41,180 bases of DNA from CAYSLZ01 sp964547295. GTDB lineage: Bacteria > Patescibacteriota > Microgenomatia > UBA12405 > JAHJSD01. The notes beneath the pieces are model-generated. The model had not been told where the DNA came from. It made no database searches and saw only the letters and a list, made by a program, of their open reading frames with translations. The position numbers and the translations under genes are program-made. Below, one piece after another: positions 1 to 6,769 of this stretch. Where the stretch lies: assembly GCA_964547295.1 (NCBI GenBank), contig CAZJMH010000002.1, positions 1-41,180 of the forward strand, written 5' to 3'. Positions within the stretch are counted from its first letter, which is position 1, and each line of letters starts with the position of its first letter.

Positions 1-168
1 CTTGTCTTAATAAAAGTTGATTTAGGTGATGCAAATGCCTGAACGGATAATAAAAGAGGAAAACTTTGTGATGCTCGTCGAGCAGGACTCCTTTCTTCCC
101 AGGACGTTCTTGACGTTATCCATCCGCGTTTTAGGTCTGCCCCACATGAAAGAAAAGAAAGTGAATAA
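1..168 (+). pseudogene. C-terminal fragment of an unidentified gene with an in-frame TGA
   Basis: The frame starting at base 1 is open to a TGA at 40-42, then open again to a TAA at 166-168. Both halves use A or T at most third codon positions, like the other genes here. The second half (T-D-N-K-R-G to H-E-R-K-E-S-E) has no ATG, GTG or TTG of its own, so it cannot be a separate gene by ordinary initiation. The simplest readings are an upstream gene ending at 42 followed by decayed coding sequence, a nonsense mutation, or a sequencing error. I do not recognise the family. A competing 49-codon ORF from ATG 35 to 184 is G/C-rich at third positions and is less convincing. Confidence 0.35.
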
Positions 169-184
169 AAGGATAATTTTCTAG

Positions 185-215
185 CTTCACATTTTTTGTA
201 AAAAAGTGTAAGATG
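185..215 (+). promoter_or_regulatory. Possible promoter of the CAP-domain gene
   Basis: TTCACA at 185-190 (5 of 6 matches to TTGACA) and TAAGAT at 210-215 (4 of 6 to TATAAT) are separated by 19 bp. The start codon follows 8 bp later. An A/T hairpin (188-209: CAC, bulged A, T6 / A6, GTG) overlaps the spacer and could instead be a remnant terminator for the upstream fragment. It lacks a clean T-tract. Confidence 0.3.
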
Positions 216-223
216 GTTTTAGA

Positions 224-1102
224 ATGCATTTTGATGAAATGGATTATAAATTGAAAGGTCTGTTTATACCGCAAAAGGAAAATAATTACCGGGCGGGGCT
301 GCTTGATCTGCCTTTTCTGGCTTTTTTGGTCATTTTATTTATCGCCAGTCAACTGTCATTAAATTTAGTTAGTTTACTTCATCCTGGAGTATTGGGATAT
401 GCTTCTGATATTACCCCGGAACGAATTGTTGAGCTGACTAATAATAAGCGGATAGATACCGGCTTGCAACCTTTAAAATTAAATGAAAAATTATCTCAAG
501 GAGCGCAGTTGAAAGCTGGCGATATGTTTGCCTTTGATTATTGGGCCCATCAATCTCCCAGCGGCAGGGAGCCGTGGGAGTTTTTCCAGGAAGCCGGGTA
601 TGAATACCGAGTAGCTGGTGAAAACCTGGCAAGGGATTTTATGAATTCAAATGAGGTGGTAGAAGCCTGGATGAATTCCCCGACACATAAAGAAAATATT
701 CTTAATCCTAAATACCAAGAAATCGGCGTTGCTGTTGTTAACGGCACTTTAGGCGGAATTCAAACAACATTGGTTGTTCAGTTCTTCGGAACGCCTTCTG
801 AAGCAGTGGCTGGTGTGCCTTTGGAAGAACCGGCACCAGTAGTTCCAGTTGCAGCTGCTGATGCGACAGTAGTCAGAGAAAAGGAGTCAACTAGCCAGCC
901 ATTGGTTAATCCGGTTGATTTAACTCAAAAAATAAGCACCTTTGTTGTTGGTATTATAGCCGGAGCGTTGTTGTTGGATGGTTATTTATATCTCAAGAAA
1001 AAATTATATCGAAGCACAGGAAGGACAACTGCTCATCTTGGCTTTATGGCTTTAGTTATTATTTTAGTTCTGCTTGGCGGCCGAGCTGGAGTGATTCTAT
1101 AA
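224..1102 (+). CDS. Membrane-anchored CAP/SCP (PR-1-like) domain protein
   Basis: 292 aa. The N-terminus carries a membrane segment (about 28-52). A CAP domain follows at about 65-190, with the family signatures HQS at 109-111, GENL at 132-135 and AWMNSPTHKENIL at 148-160. H109, E133 and H155 are candidate members of the CAP cavity. After a Pro/Ala/Val-rich linker (about 195-235), two hydrophobic helices end the protein (about 238-258 and 270-292). Bacterial CAP proteins (YkwD type) are extracytoplasmic; their biochemical activity is generally unknown, so I assign only a location and fold. The extra C-terminal membrane segments are unusual for YkwD-like proteins. The next gene starts immediately after its TAA, suggesting co-transcription. 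Confidence 0.85.
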   Translation: MHFDEMDYKLKGLFIPQKENNYRAGLLDLPFLAFLVILFIASQLSLNLVSLLHPGVLGYASDITPERIVELTNNKRIDTGLQPLKLNEKLSQGAQLKAGDMFAFDYWAHQSPSGREPWEFFQEAGYEYRVAGENLARDFMNSNEVVEAWMNSPTHKENILNPKYQEIGVAVVNGTLGGIQTTLVVQFFGTPSEAVAGVPLEEPAPVVPVAAADATVVREKESTSQPLVNPVDLTQKISTFVVGIIAGALLLDGYLYLKKKLYRSTGRTTAHLGFMALVIILVLLGGRAGVIL

Positions 1103-1372
1103 ATGCTTTTAAGTGATGAATTTAAAGAAGATAAAATTAATTTTTTTATTTTATACGCTGGGTTTGCTATTGCTGCCGGCATATTTTTTGGTTTTCCTTA
1201 TCGGCCGAATGTCCAAAAATACGTTGCTATATATATTGGTTTATACTACTTTTTCTGGGGAATCTGGCACCATCACCAAAAACAGGATTTATGTGTAAAA
1301 GTTGCCCTAGAATATTTTTTGTTTGCACTCTTAGGGTCTAGTATAATCCTGGCTACTATACTTCGAGTATAA
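1103..1372 (+). CDS. Small three-helix membrane protein, unknown function
   Basis: 89 aa. The ATG directly follows the stop codon of the CAP-domain gene. Three hydrophobic stretches are visible (about 13-31, 39-56 and 67-88). A His-rich turn, WHHHQKQD (about 55-62), and a single Cys lie between the second and third. I recognise no family. The layout suggests an integral membrane protein translated with its upstream neighbour. A rival ORF at 1113-1298 in another frame is a shadow. Confidence 0.6.
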   Translation: MLLSDEFKEDKINFFILYAGFAIAAGIFFGFPYRPNVQKYVAIYIGLYYFFWGIWHHHQKQDLCVKVALEYFLFALLGSSIILATILRV

Positions 1373-1375
1373 AAA

Positions 1376-1384
1376 TGATATAAT
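1376..1384 (+). promoter_or_regulatory. Extended -10 promoter (TGATATAAT) of the DUF458 gene
   Basis: TATAAT at 1379-1384 is preceded by TGA, giving an extended -10. The ATG at 1393 begins 8 bp after the box, so transcription should start at or within 1-2 bases of the ATG. This favours ATG 1393 over an in-frame TTG at 1384 that would lie inside the promoter. Confidence 0.6.
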
Positions 1385-1392
1385 TGGCGGCA

Positions 1393-1884
1393 ATGAAAGA
1401 TTATTTGCAAAATATTACCAATGGAAAAGTAACCTGGGTTGGACTTGGTTCTGAAATCAGGAAATTTATTCTGGAAGAGCCGGAAATGAATTACCAGTTG
1501 ATAATTGGGTCTGATTCTAGGTCAAAGGATGTTAAAAAGAAGCCGAGCATAGACTTGGTAACCGCGGTGGTTATTCACCGTAAGGGTCGAGGAGGACGAT
1601 ATTTCTGGACTAAAGAAAGGATAAATAATGTTTATTCACTTAAAGAAAAGCTTTATCGTGAAACAATTGCTTCTTTAGAAGCGGCCAGAAAATTGCTTAA
1701 TATTTTGAAAGAAGACCTTAACGGTCATTATGAGGACTTGGAAATCCATATTGACGTTGGTGAAAATGGACCAAGCCGGCAGATGATAAAAGAATTAGTT
1801 GGTATGGTCAATGGAAATGGGTTTAGGGCAAAAGTCAAGCCTTCTGCCTTTGCCGCTGCTTCAGTGGCAGATAAGTATACTTAG
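1393..1884 (+). CDS. YkuK/DUF458-family RNase H-like protein
   Basis: 163 aa from ATG 1393. The family pattern is visible as IIGSDSR (37-43), a central KEKLYRETIASLEAA helix, IHIDVGENGPSRQMIKEL (118-135) and a C-terminal KPSAFAAASVADKYT (149-163). D41, D121 and D160, with E90 or nearby, are the probable acidic set of the predicted RNase H-like fold. The family is conserved in Firmicutes and other bacteria but its substrate is not established. The gene has its own near-leaderless promoter and converges on the PAP2 gene with 25 bp between the two stop codons. No clear terminator is seen there. Confidence 0.8.
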   Translation: MKDYLQNITNGKVTWVGLGSEIRKFILEEPEMNYQLIIGSDSRSKDVKKKPSIDLVTAVVIHRKGRGGRYFWTKERINNVYSLKEKLYRETIASLEAARKLLNILKEDLNGHYEDLEIHIDVGENGPSRQMIKELVGMVNGNGFRAKVKPSAFAAASVADKYT

Positions 1885-1909
1885 TTTGACTTGGTGGTGA
1901 AATTAAGTT

Positions 1910-2959
1910 TTAGACCAAAGACATGGCCAGGCCGGAAATGGTTGGAATAAGCAGATTATCGTCCAGCTCCCTTTTACCAATTTTAGGTTGGCTGAATTCT
2001 AGAATAAAGGTTACCAGGGCGCCGATTACTGCTTGTTGAAGTGAAACGTAATTTAGGGTGATTATAATTGTTGCTATTCCAGCGGCAATTGCCGGTGGAA
2101 TTCTTTTTTTCCTTTTTAGGCTAGTCTTTTTTAATTGAGACGGAAACTTAGATTTATACCAAAAATAACCGATTATGGCATTAACTGAATCACCAATAGC
2201 CAAATTTAAAATTGCAGCAACGGCAACCGGATTTTTAAACAAGGTCATTGTGGTTACAGCGCTGATTAGAAAAAAGAGCGGTCCTAAACCAAGATATTTT
2301 AGGTTTGAACTGCGTTCAAAATAGGCGATGAAATCCAATAATTTGTTTTTGGGTTGATATCGGGTTATTAAAACATAACCAGCAAAAGCTAGTGTAATTA
2401 ATCCTAATTGCAAGTTATTAATCAACTGTGAATGAATTAAAACAGCGAGGCCGATACCATAAGCCAAGTGAAAAATTTTTCTTCTTAGGTTTGGGTCAGC
2501 GTCTGGAGAAAGAATTTCATTTGGTTTAATTAGCGTGTATGAAAGCCAAAAAATAAATGTGCCAAGCAAAAAACCGGCGCCAATGTCTGAAAAAGTGTGA
2601 ACGCCAAGATAAACTCTTGAGACTGCTATCAGAAAAGCAATTAAAAATCCAAGCCAGGAAAGGCCGGGTTTAATAACTGACATTGACCAGCCAAAGATAG
2701 TAATTATTGTTGCGTGTGTTGATGGAAATGAAAAGTCTTTGGGAATATTAGCAGTTATCCGAAGTAGATCAGGATTATTAACAAACGGACGGCTGATTTG
2801 AGTAATTTGTTTGATTGCTTTACTTGAAAAGTAACTAGCAATATAGCTGGTAGCAAATATAAAAAGTTCGTCTTTTTTTTCGTCAACTAAACTAATTGCT
2901 AGAGGAAAAACTACAATGACAAATAATAACCACTGGGAATTTAAAATTTGATTAATCAT
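1910..2959 (-). CDS. PAP2 lipid phosphatase fused to dolichol-kinase/CTP-transferase-like domain
   Basis: 349 aa, entirely membrane-embedded. The N-terminal half is a PAP2 phosphatase with all three motifs: K50-x6-R57-P58, PSTH 79-82 (variant of PSGH), and S114-R115...H121-xxx-D125. After a short linker, the C-terminal half (about 155-349) resembles the SEC59/DGK1/VTE5 group of CTP-dependent polyprenol, diacylglycerol or phytol kinases: RRKIFH (159-164), GDSVNAIIG (256-264) and ELDDNLLIP (331-339). The protein therefore appears to join a lipid-phosphate phosphatase to a lipid kinase, consistent with recycling undecaprenyl or dolichyl carrier. That role is inference; a kinase substrate other than polyprenol is possible. 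The start ATG overlaps the trmD stop (ATGA), so it is coupled to trmD. Confidence 0.78.
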   Translation of the reverse strand: MINQILNSQWLLFVIVVFPLAISLVDEKKDELFIFATSYIASYFSSKAIKQITQISRPFVNNPDLLRITANIPKDFSFPSTHATIITIFGWSMSVIKPGLSWLGFLIAFLIAVSRVYLGVHTFSDIGAGFLLGTFIFWLSYTLIKPNEILSPDADPNLRRKIFHLAYGIGLAVLIHSQLINNLQLGLITLAFAGYVLITRYQPKNKLLDFIAYFERSSNLKYLGLGPLFFLISAVTTMTLFKNPVAVAAILNLAIGDSVNAIIGYFWYKSKFPSQLKKTSLKRKKRIPPAIAAGIATIIITLNYVSLQQAVIGALVTFILEFSQPKIGKRELDDNLLIPTISGLAMSLV

Positions 2960-3663
2960 TTTTTATGTTTTACTTTTTTAGCCCGCCACTCGGCAATCTG
3001 TTGATGATTGCCTGATAACAATATATCAGGAACCTGCCAGCCTTTAAAGTCTTTCGGCCGGGTATAGTGGGGGTATTCAACTAAGCTTTTAGCTTTTAGG
3101 TTTGAGGTTTTAGAAAGTAGTTTAGTTAAACCGGGGGAAAAGGATTCTACTTCAGCAGCAGTATCTTTTTCTAGAACTCCGGAAAGCAGTCGAGATACAG
3201 CATCAGTAACAACCATTGCCGGTATTTCACCACCGGAAAGGATATAATTGCCAATAGAAATATCGGCATCAACCAGATGCTGTCTGACCCGCTCATCAAC
3301 GCCTTCATAATGTCCGCAGATTAAGATAATCTGGTCAAGTTGAGAAAATTCTCCAGCCATTGGCTGATTAAAAGTTTTTCCTTTTGGGGACAATAATAAT
3401 GTTTTGCGGTTTTTTGAGTTACGTGTTAGCGAGTTACGGGTTAGATCTTGAATTGCGTTGTAGATGGGTTCGATTCTTAACACCATTCCCGGTCCGCCGC
3501 CGTAAGGCCGGGAATCAACTGTGCCGTGTTTATTAATTGCCCAATCCCGGAGATTATGAATTTTTAAGTCAAGGGAATTAATTTCGCTCGCTTTTTTGAT
3601 CATGCTCCATTCTTTAAAGGGTTGAAATAAATCCGGAAAAAGAGTGATTATGTCGATTTTCAT
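2956..3663 (-). CDS. trmD: tRNA (guanine-37-N1)-methyltransferase TrmD
   Basis: 235 aa, near the usual family length. TrmD uses SAM to methylate G37 of tRNAs reading CNN codons, preventing +1 frameshifts. Hallmarks: IDIITLFP at the N-terminus, DSRPYGGGPGMV (50-61), LSPKGK (91-96), the knot region ICGHYEGVDERV (115-126) and SIGNYILSGGE (136-146), and YPHYTRP (197-203). Two insertions interrupt the standard layout. The pentapeptide LTRNS occurs twice (74-83), encoded by a 15-bp tandem repeat. About 14 residues (180-193) precede the usually compact GLxEYPHYTRP segment and are encoded by AGCTTTT-type low-complexity DNA. Both lie in surface-loop positions, so activity is probably retained. The gene lies 13 bp after tsaD and is likely co-transcribed with it. 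Confidence 0.95.
   Translation of the reverse strand: MKIDIITLFPDLFQPFKEWSMIKKASEINSLDLKIHNLRDWAINKHGTVDSRPYGGGPGMVLRIEPIYNAIQDLTRNSLTRNSKNRKTLLLSPKGKTFNQPMAGEFSQLDQIILICGHYEGVDERVRQHLVDADISIGNYILSGGEIPAMVVTDAVSRLLSGVLEKDTAAEVESFSPGLTKLLSKTSNLKAKSLVEYPHYTRPKDFKGWQVPDILLSGNHQQIAEWRAKKVKHKK
3085..3126 (-). repeat. Low-complexity in-frame insertion in trmD (CTAAAAGCT type)
   Basis: On the minus strand this segment reads as repeated CTAAAAGCTAAAAGCT-like units next to AAACCT units. It encodes TKLLSKTSNLKAKS. A very similar motif, CTAAAAGCTAACAGCT, lies in the GT2 gene at 26778-26811 and encodes QLKANSYQLKA. Confidence 0.55.
3416..3445 (-). repeat. 15-bp tandem repeat inside trmD
   Basis: Two adjacent 15-bp units (GAGTTACGTGTTAGC and GAGTTACGGGTTAGA on the plus strand) match at 13 of 15 positions. 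On the coding strand they give LTRNS-LTRNS, an insertion relative to ordinary TrmD proteins. Confidence 0.8.
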
Positions 3664-3670
3664 TTTATTT

Positions 3671-3681
3671 ATTTTATTATA
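3671..3681 (-). promoter_or_regulatory. Candidate -10 boxes upstream of trmD
   Basis: On the minus strand TATAAT (3681-3676) runs directly into TAAAAT (3676-3671). The second box ends 7 bp before the trmD ATG, the spacing seen for other promoters here. They overlap the tsaD stop codon, so trmD could be transcribed both from tsaD and from this internal site. Confidence 0.4.
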
Positions 3682-4774
3682 CAGAAAAATTTATATTTGG
3701 TTGACGGTCAAGAGCTCTTAAATCCTTGACAAACTTATTTTCCTTGGCCATGTAATATCCAGCTACTCCAATCATTGCCGCATTATCTGAAAATAATTTA
3801 TCAGAATAGGGGATGAAAACCGGCAGATTAAATTCTTTGGCTGTTTTTCTAATTTTCTGCCGAAGGGCCAGGTTGTTAATTACTCCGCCGCCAAGAAGGA
3901 TTTGATTAGGGTGGGTCTTTTTAATTGCTTTTTTCAGGTTTATGGTGATTGATTTTATCAATGCTTTTTGGAAAGAGGCGGCAAAATCCTGTAAAAACTG
4001 CTTGTCCTTGTTTTTATCCGGTATATCACGTATTTTATACAGGCAAGCGGTTTTTAAACCGGAAAAGCTGAAATTTAAAGATTGATGTCTGGCCATTGGA
4101 ATCGGCAGTTTGTATTTGTTCGCGTTGCCCTCTTTAGCCAATTCTTCAATAATTGGTCCGCCTGGATAACCAAGGCCAAGCATTTTAGCTACTTTATCAA
4201 ATGCCTCACCAGCGGCATCGTCAAGAGTTTGGCCTAATAACAGATAATCACCAAAATCTTTCATTAAAACTAACTGTGTGTGTCCTCCGGAAATTAAAAG
4301 ACCTAAAATTGGGAACTTTGGTTTGGTTCTTGAAAACGGACCGCTGCCTTTTGCATTTAAACTAAAAGATGAAAGAAAATGACCTTCCATATGGTTGACG
4401 GAAATTAGTGGTTTATTAAATTTAAGAGCTAATTCTTTGGCCTTGCCAATACCAACTTCTAAAGCAATTGCTAAACCCGGGCCTTGAGTAACGGCAACGG
4501 CGTCAATATTTGACTGGTCAATTTTCGGCAGGTTTAAATTAAACCTTTTACGGTTGGTTTCGGCTTGGCTGATTGCTTTTTCAACAACTTGATTTATTCT
4601 ATCTTGATGAGCTTGACGGGCTAGGTTGGGAACAACTCCGCCCCAAGGCTGGTGGATATCAATTTGCGACCAGATTACATTACTTAAAACACGTCTTCCG
4701 GCGGTCACCGCCGCACTTGTTTCGTCACAACTAGTTTCAATCGCTAATATCAAATAATTTTCGTTGAAGTTCAT
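3677..4774 (-). CDS. tsaD: tRNA N6-threonylcarbamoyladenosine transferase TsaD
   Basis: 365 aa; Kae1/YgjD family. TsaD transfers the threonylcarbamoyl group from TC-AMP to A37 of ANN-decoding tRNAs, normally with TsaB and TsaE. Visible features: AIETSCDETSAA (11-22), GGVVPNLARQAH (45-56), the metal-binding HMEGH (128-132), LISGGHTQLVL, and GGGVINN and SDNAAMIG in the C-terminal ATPase lobe. Two loops are longer than in E. coli TsaD: about 70-88 (AETNRKRFNLNLPK) and about 138-153 (SLNAKGSGPFSRTKPK). The gene is divergent from the HIT gene and shares an overlapping promoter with it. The TsaC-TsaE fusion is two genes away. No TsaB is present in the window. Confidence 0.96.
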   Translation of the reverse strand: MNFNENYLILAIETSCDETSAAVTAGRRVLSNVIWSQIDIHQPWGGVVPNLARQAHQDRINQVVEKAISQAETNRKRFNLNLPKIDQSNIDAVAVTQGPGLAIALEVGIGKAKELALKFNKPLISVNHMEGHFLSSFSLNAKGSGPFSRTKPKFPILGLLISGGHTQLVLMKDFGDYLLLGQTLDDAAGEAFDKVAKMLGLGYPGGPIIEELAKEGNANKYKLPIPMARHQSLNFSFSGLKTACLYKIRDIPDKNKDKQFLQDFAASFQKALIKSITINLKKAIKKTHPNQILLGGGVINNLALRQKIRKTAKEFNLPVFIPYSDKLFSDNAAMIGVAGYYMAKENKFVKDLRALDRQPNINFSV

Positions 4775-4784
4775 ATTAGTCTAT

Positions 4785-4792
4785 ATTATAAT
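4785..4792. promoter_or_regulatory. Overlapping divergent -10 boxes (ATTATAAT) for tsaD and the HIT gene
   Basis: ATTATAAT contains TATAAT on both strands: 4787-4792 rightward and 4790-4785 leftward. The rightward box ends 6 bp before the HIT ATG (4799) and has TTGAAG (4764-4769) at 17-bp spacing as a -35. The leftward box ends 10 bp before the tsaD ATG (4774). Two polymerases could not occupy the site together, so the genes should compete. Confidence 0.65.
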
Positions 4793-4798
4793 GTATTT

Positions 4799-5191
4799 AT
4801 GAATAAAAACTGCGTTTTCTGCAAAATAGTTAAGGGCCAGGTGCCCTGTTACAAAATTTATGAAGACGATGATTTTTTAGCCTTTTTAGATATCAATCCT
4901 TGGGTTGAAGGCCACACCTTAGTCATTCCCAAAGACCACTACCGTTGGGTTTGGGATGTGCCTAATCCAGGTAAATATTTTAAAGCAGCGACTAAAATTG
5001 CTAATCACCTTAAAGAGAAGATGAATACCGAATTTATTATGACTTGGATTTATGGTTACGACGTTTCTCACGCTCATATCCACCTCATGCCTAATGCCAG
5101 AGGAAAGGTAAAATTTTACCCGACTGAAAAGGTTGATTTAAGTGGTGAAAAGGCAAAGGAGTTGGTCAAAAAATTAGGTTTAACTGATTGA
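4799..5191 (+). CDS. HIT (histidine triad) family nucleotide-binding protein
   Basis: 130 aa. HIT proteins hydrolyse or transfer nucleotide monophosphates from adducts such as AMP-lysine or dinucleoside polyphosphates. The catalytic triad motif HAHIHLM is near residues 92-98. The N-terminal NCVFCKIVKGQVPCYKIYEDDDFLAFLDINPWVEGHTLVIPK is typical of the HINT branch, with two Cys (C5, C8) as a probable zinc-binding half. A Tyr/Trp-rich stretch (YRWVWDVPN) takes the place of the usual helix start. The gene is probably leaderless from the divergent promoter. Its 3' end overlaps the oppositely transcribed TsaC-TsaE gene by 12 bp. Confidence 0.93.
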   Translation: MNKNCVFCKIVKGQVPCYKIYEDDDFLAFLDINPWVEGHTLVIPKDHYRWVWDVPNPGKYFKAATKIANHLKEKMNTEFIMTWIYGYDVSHAHIHLMPNARGKVKFYPTEKVDLSGEKAKELVKKLGLTD

Positions 5192-6253
5192 GTAGTTAAT
5201 ACTCCTGGTTTCTTCTCCTCGATGTTTAATTTCGACTAAGATTAGTTTTACTTGGCGGTTATTTTTCCACTGGTCGATAACTTTTTTTGCTTTTTGAATC
5301 CATTCAAGGGCAATGACATTCCCCGGTTTGATATATTGGCCGATATTTAATTGCTGAAAAGATTCTCGTCTAATCCGCCAGGCATCAATGTGATAAAAAA
5401 AGCCTTGGTTATGTTCATACTCTTTTATTAGTGTAAATGTAGGAGAGGTAATTGTTTGTTTAATTTGCAACCCTTGGGCAATGCCTTTAGCAAATTGGGT
5501 TTTGCCTGCCCCTAGTTCACCCTGGAGAGCAAAAATCAGGCACTTGTTTTTTAAAAAATCTCTGTTTTCTTGAATTAATTCTTTTCCCAGTTGAATAGTT
5601 TCTTGACTATTATTAGTAGTTTCGGATTCAGTTTTTAATTGGCTGAAATCAATTTCTCCTTGGCGTAAAATCTTAATTTCATTTAAGGTAGTATCGACTA
5701 CCGATGATGGCGGCCGGCGGTCAAGCTGTCCGGCATCAATAATCAAGCCGATGAGATTTTTTTTCTTTTCGGTAATTTGCGATAAAATGTCCTTAATCGT
5801 ATAAGGAGTTTTTCCACCAGAAAGATTAGCAGAAGTGGCAGTGATTGGCCGTCCTAATTTTTTTATCAAATCAAGGACCAACTGATAATCAGGAACTCTG
5901 ACGCCGATTGTTTGGGTTCCGGCTTGTAGACTTTTAGCCACTTTTGATTTACTCCTGGAAACAACAGTTACCGGGCCGGGAAGTAAGTTTTGATAAATGT
6001 TTTTAGCAGTTTGATTAATATTAACGTATCTTTCTGCCATTTGAACACCAGAAACAGCAATTGAAATCGGCTTGTTTTGACGAAAACCCTTAAAATCAAA
6101 TACTTTGTCAACTGCTTTTGGATTAACGGCATCAGCGCCTAAGCCATAGCAGGTTTCAGTTGGGTAAACAATTAATTGACCATTATTTAAGGCCTTAATT
6201 GCTTGACCAATTATTTTATTATTAGAGTCCTTACTTGTTTTAAGAATTTGCAT
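5180..6253 (-). CDS. tsaC-tsaE: TsaC-TsaE fusion: threonylcarbamoyl-AMP synthase plus TsaE ATPase
   Basis: 357 aa with two complete domains. Residues 1-205 are a YrdC/Sua5-type TsaC, which makes threonylcarbamoyl-AMP from Thr, bicarbonate and ATP: IVYPTETCYGLGADA (28-42), KPISIAV (61-67), PGPVTVV (92-98), GVRVPD (117-122) and TATSANLSG (138-146). A polar linker (about 206-216) leads to TsaE (217-350), the ATPase that drives the TsaB-TsaD cycle: Walker A GELGAGKT (245-252), SPTFTL (270-275), HIDAWR (288-293) and EW (317-318). Both halves keep the expected motifs, so the protein should act in the first and last stages of t6A synthesis. The start is at ATG 6253, with a -10 box 9 bp upstream. Confidence 0.93.
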   Translation of the reverse strand: MQILKTSKDSNNKIIGQAIKALNNGQLIVYPTETCYGLGADAVNPKAVDKVFDFKGFRQNKPISIAVSGVQMAERYVNINQTAKNIYQNLLPGPVTVVSRSKSKVAKSLQAGTQTIGVRVPDYQLVLDLIKKLGRPITATSANLSGGKTPYTIKDILSQITEKKKNLIGLIIDAGQLDRRPPSSVVDTTLNEIKILRQGEIDFSQLKTESETTNNSQETIQLGKELIQENRDFLKNKCLIFALQGELGAGKTQFAKGIAQGLQIKQTITSPTFTLIKEYEHNQGFFYHIDAWRIRRESFQQLNIGQYIKPGNVIALEWIQKAKKVIDQWKNNRQVKLILVEIKHRGEETRSINYSIS

Positions 6254-6262
6254 TTAATTGCA

Positions 6263-6282
6263 ATTTTATCATAGGTTATAAT
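6263..6282. promoter_or_regulatory. Divergent promoters for TsaC-TsaE and the DUF192 gene
   Basis: The rightward TATAAT (6277-6282) ends 6 bp before ATG 6289. Leftward TGATAAAAT (box 6268-6263, extended by TG) ends 9 bp before ATG 6253. The whole intergenic gap is 35 bp, so there is no room for long leaders in either direction. Confidence 0.55.
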
Positions 6283-6288
6283 AGAAGA

Positions 6289-6753
6289 ATGAAAATTTTT
6301 GGCGGCATATTGATTATTGTAATTTTTGGTTTAGGATTTTTTTTATTCAGGCGTTCAGCCATTTTTGATGACTGGCAAAAAGTAGAAATATTTGACGACC
6401 AGAATAATCTGATTGCTGAGTTTAATTGTGAAATAGCTGATACACCAGTCAAAAGAGCGAGGGGATTAATGTTTCGGGAAAGTCTTGATGAAAATAGAGG
6501 AATGCTTTTTATTTTTCCTGATGAAAAAAACCACTCATTTTGGATGAAAAATACTTTAATTTCACTTGATATAATTTTTATTAATCAAGATAAACAAATA
6601 GTCGGCATTGTTGAAAATGCTGAGCCGGAAAATAGTCAGCAGCTGAAAGTTGACAGGCCGTCAAAATATGTTCTTGAAATTAAGAGCGGATTAGTAGAGA
6701 AATATGAAATTGAAACCGGACAGAAATTTAAATTTAAATTAAAAGAAAACTGA
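6289..6753 (+). CDS. DUF192 family protein with N-terminal membrane anchor
   Basis: 154 aa. An N-terminal helix (about 3-21) followed by RR suggests a signal anchor, placing the rest outside the membrane. The DUF192 signatures are clear: RARGLMFRE (57-65), GMLFIFP (71-77) and SFWMKNTLISLDIIFI (83-98). The family is small and beta-rich and has no established function. The gene probably starts as a leaderless transcript. Its neighbour downstream, the GT2-GtrA fusion, has its own -10 box 17 bp later. Confidence 0.85.
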   Translation: MKIFGGILIIVIFGLGFFLFRRSAIFDDWQKVEIFDDQNNLIAEFNCEIADTPVKRARGLMFRESLDENRGMLFIFPDEKNHSFWMKNTLISLDIIFINQDKQIVGIVENAEPENSQQLKVDRPSKYVLEIKSGLVEKYEIETGQKFKFKLKEN

Positions 6754-6756
6754 AGT

Positions 6757-6762
6757 TAAAAT
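6757..6762 (+). promoter_or_regulatory. -10 box (TAAAAT) of the GT2-GtrA gene
   Basis: TAAAAT ends 7 bp before ATG 6770 and lies between the DUF192 stop and that start. It marks the first promoter of the glycan locus. Confidence 0.45.
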
Positions 6763-6769
6763 AAATAGC

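Noticed and set aside
35..184. 49-codon ORF from ATG 35
   Set aside because: Its third codon positions are G/C-rich, unlike every other gene here, and it is a frame shadow of the A/T3-consistent frame. Not excluded, but weak.
4534..4548. GGTTTAAATTAAACC palindrome in tsaD as a regulatory site
   Set aside because: It lies deep in coding sequence in a variable loop, and a 15-bp A/T palindrome is not rare in this composition. No second copy was found.
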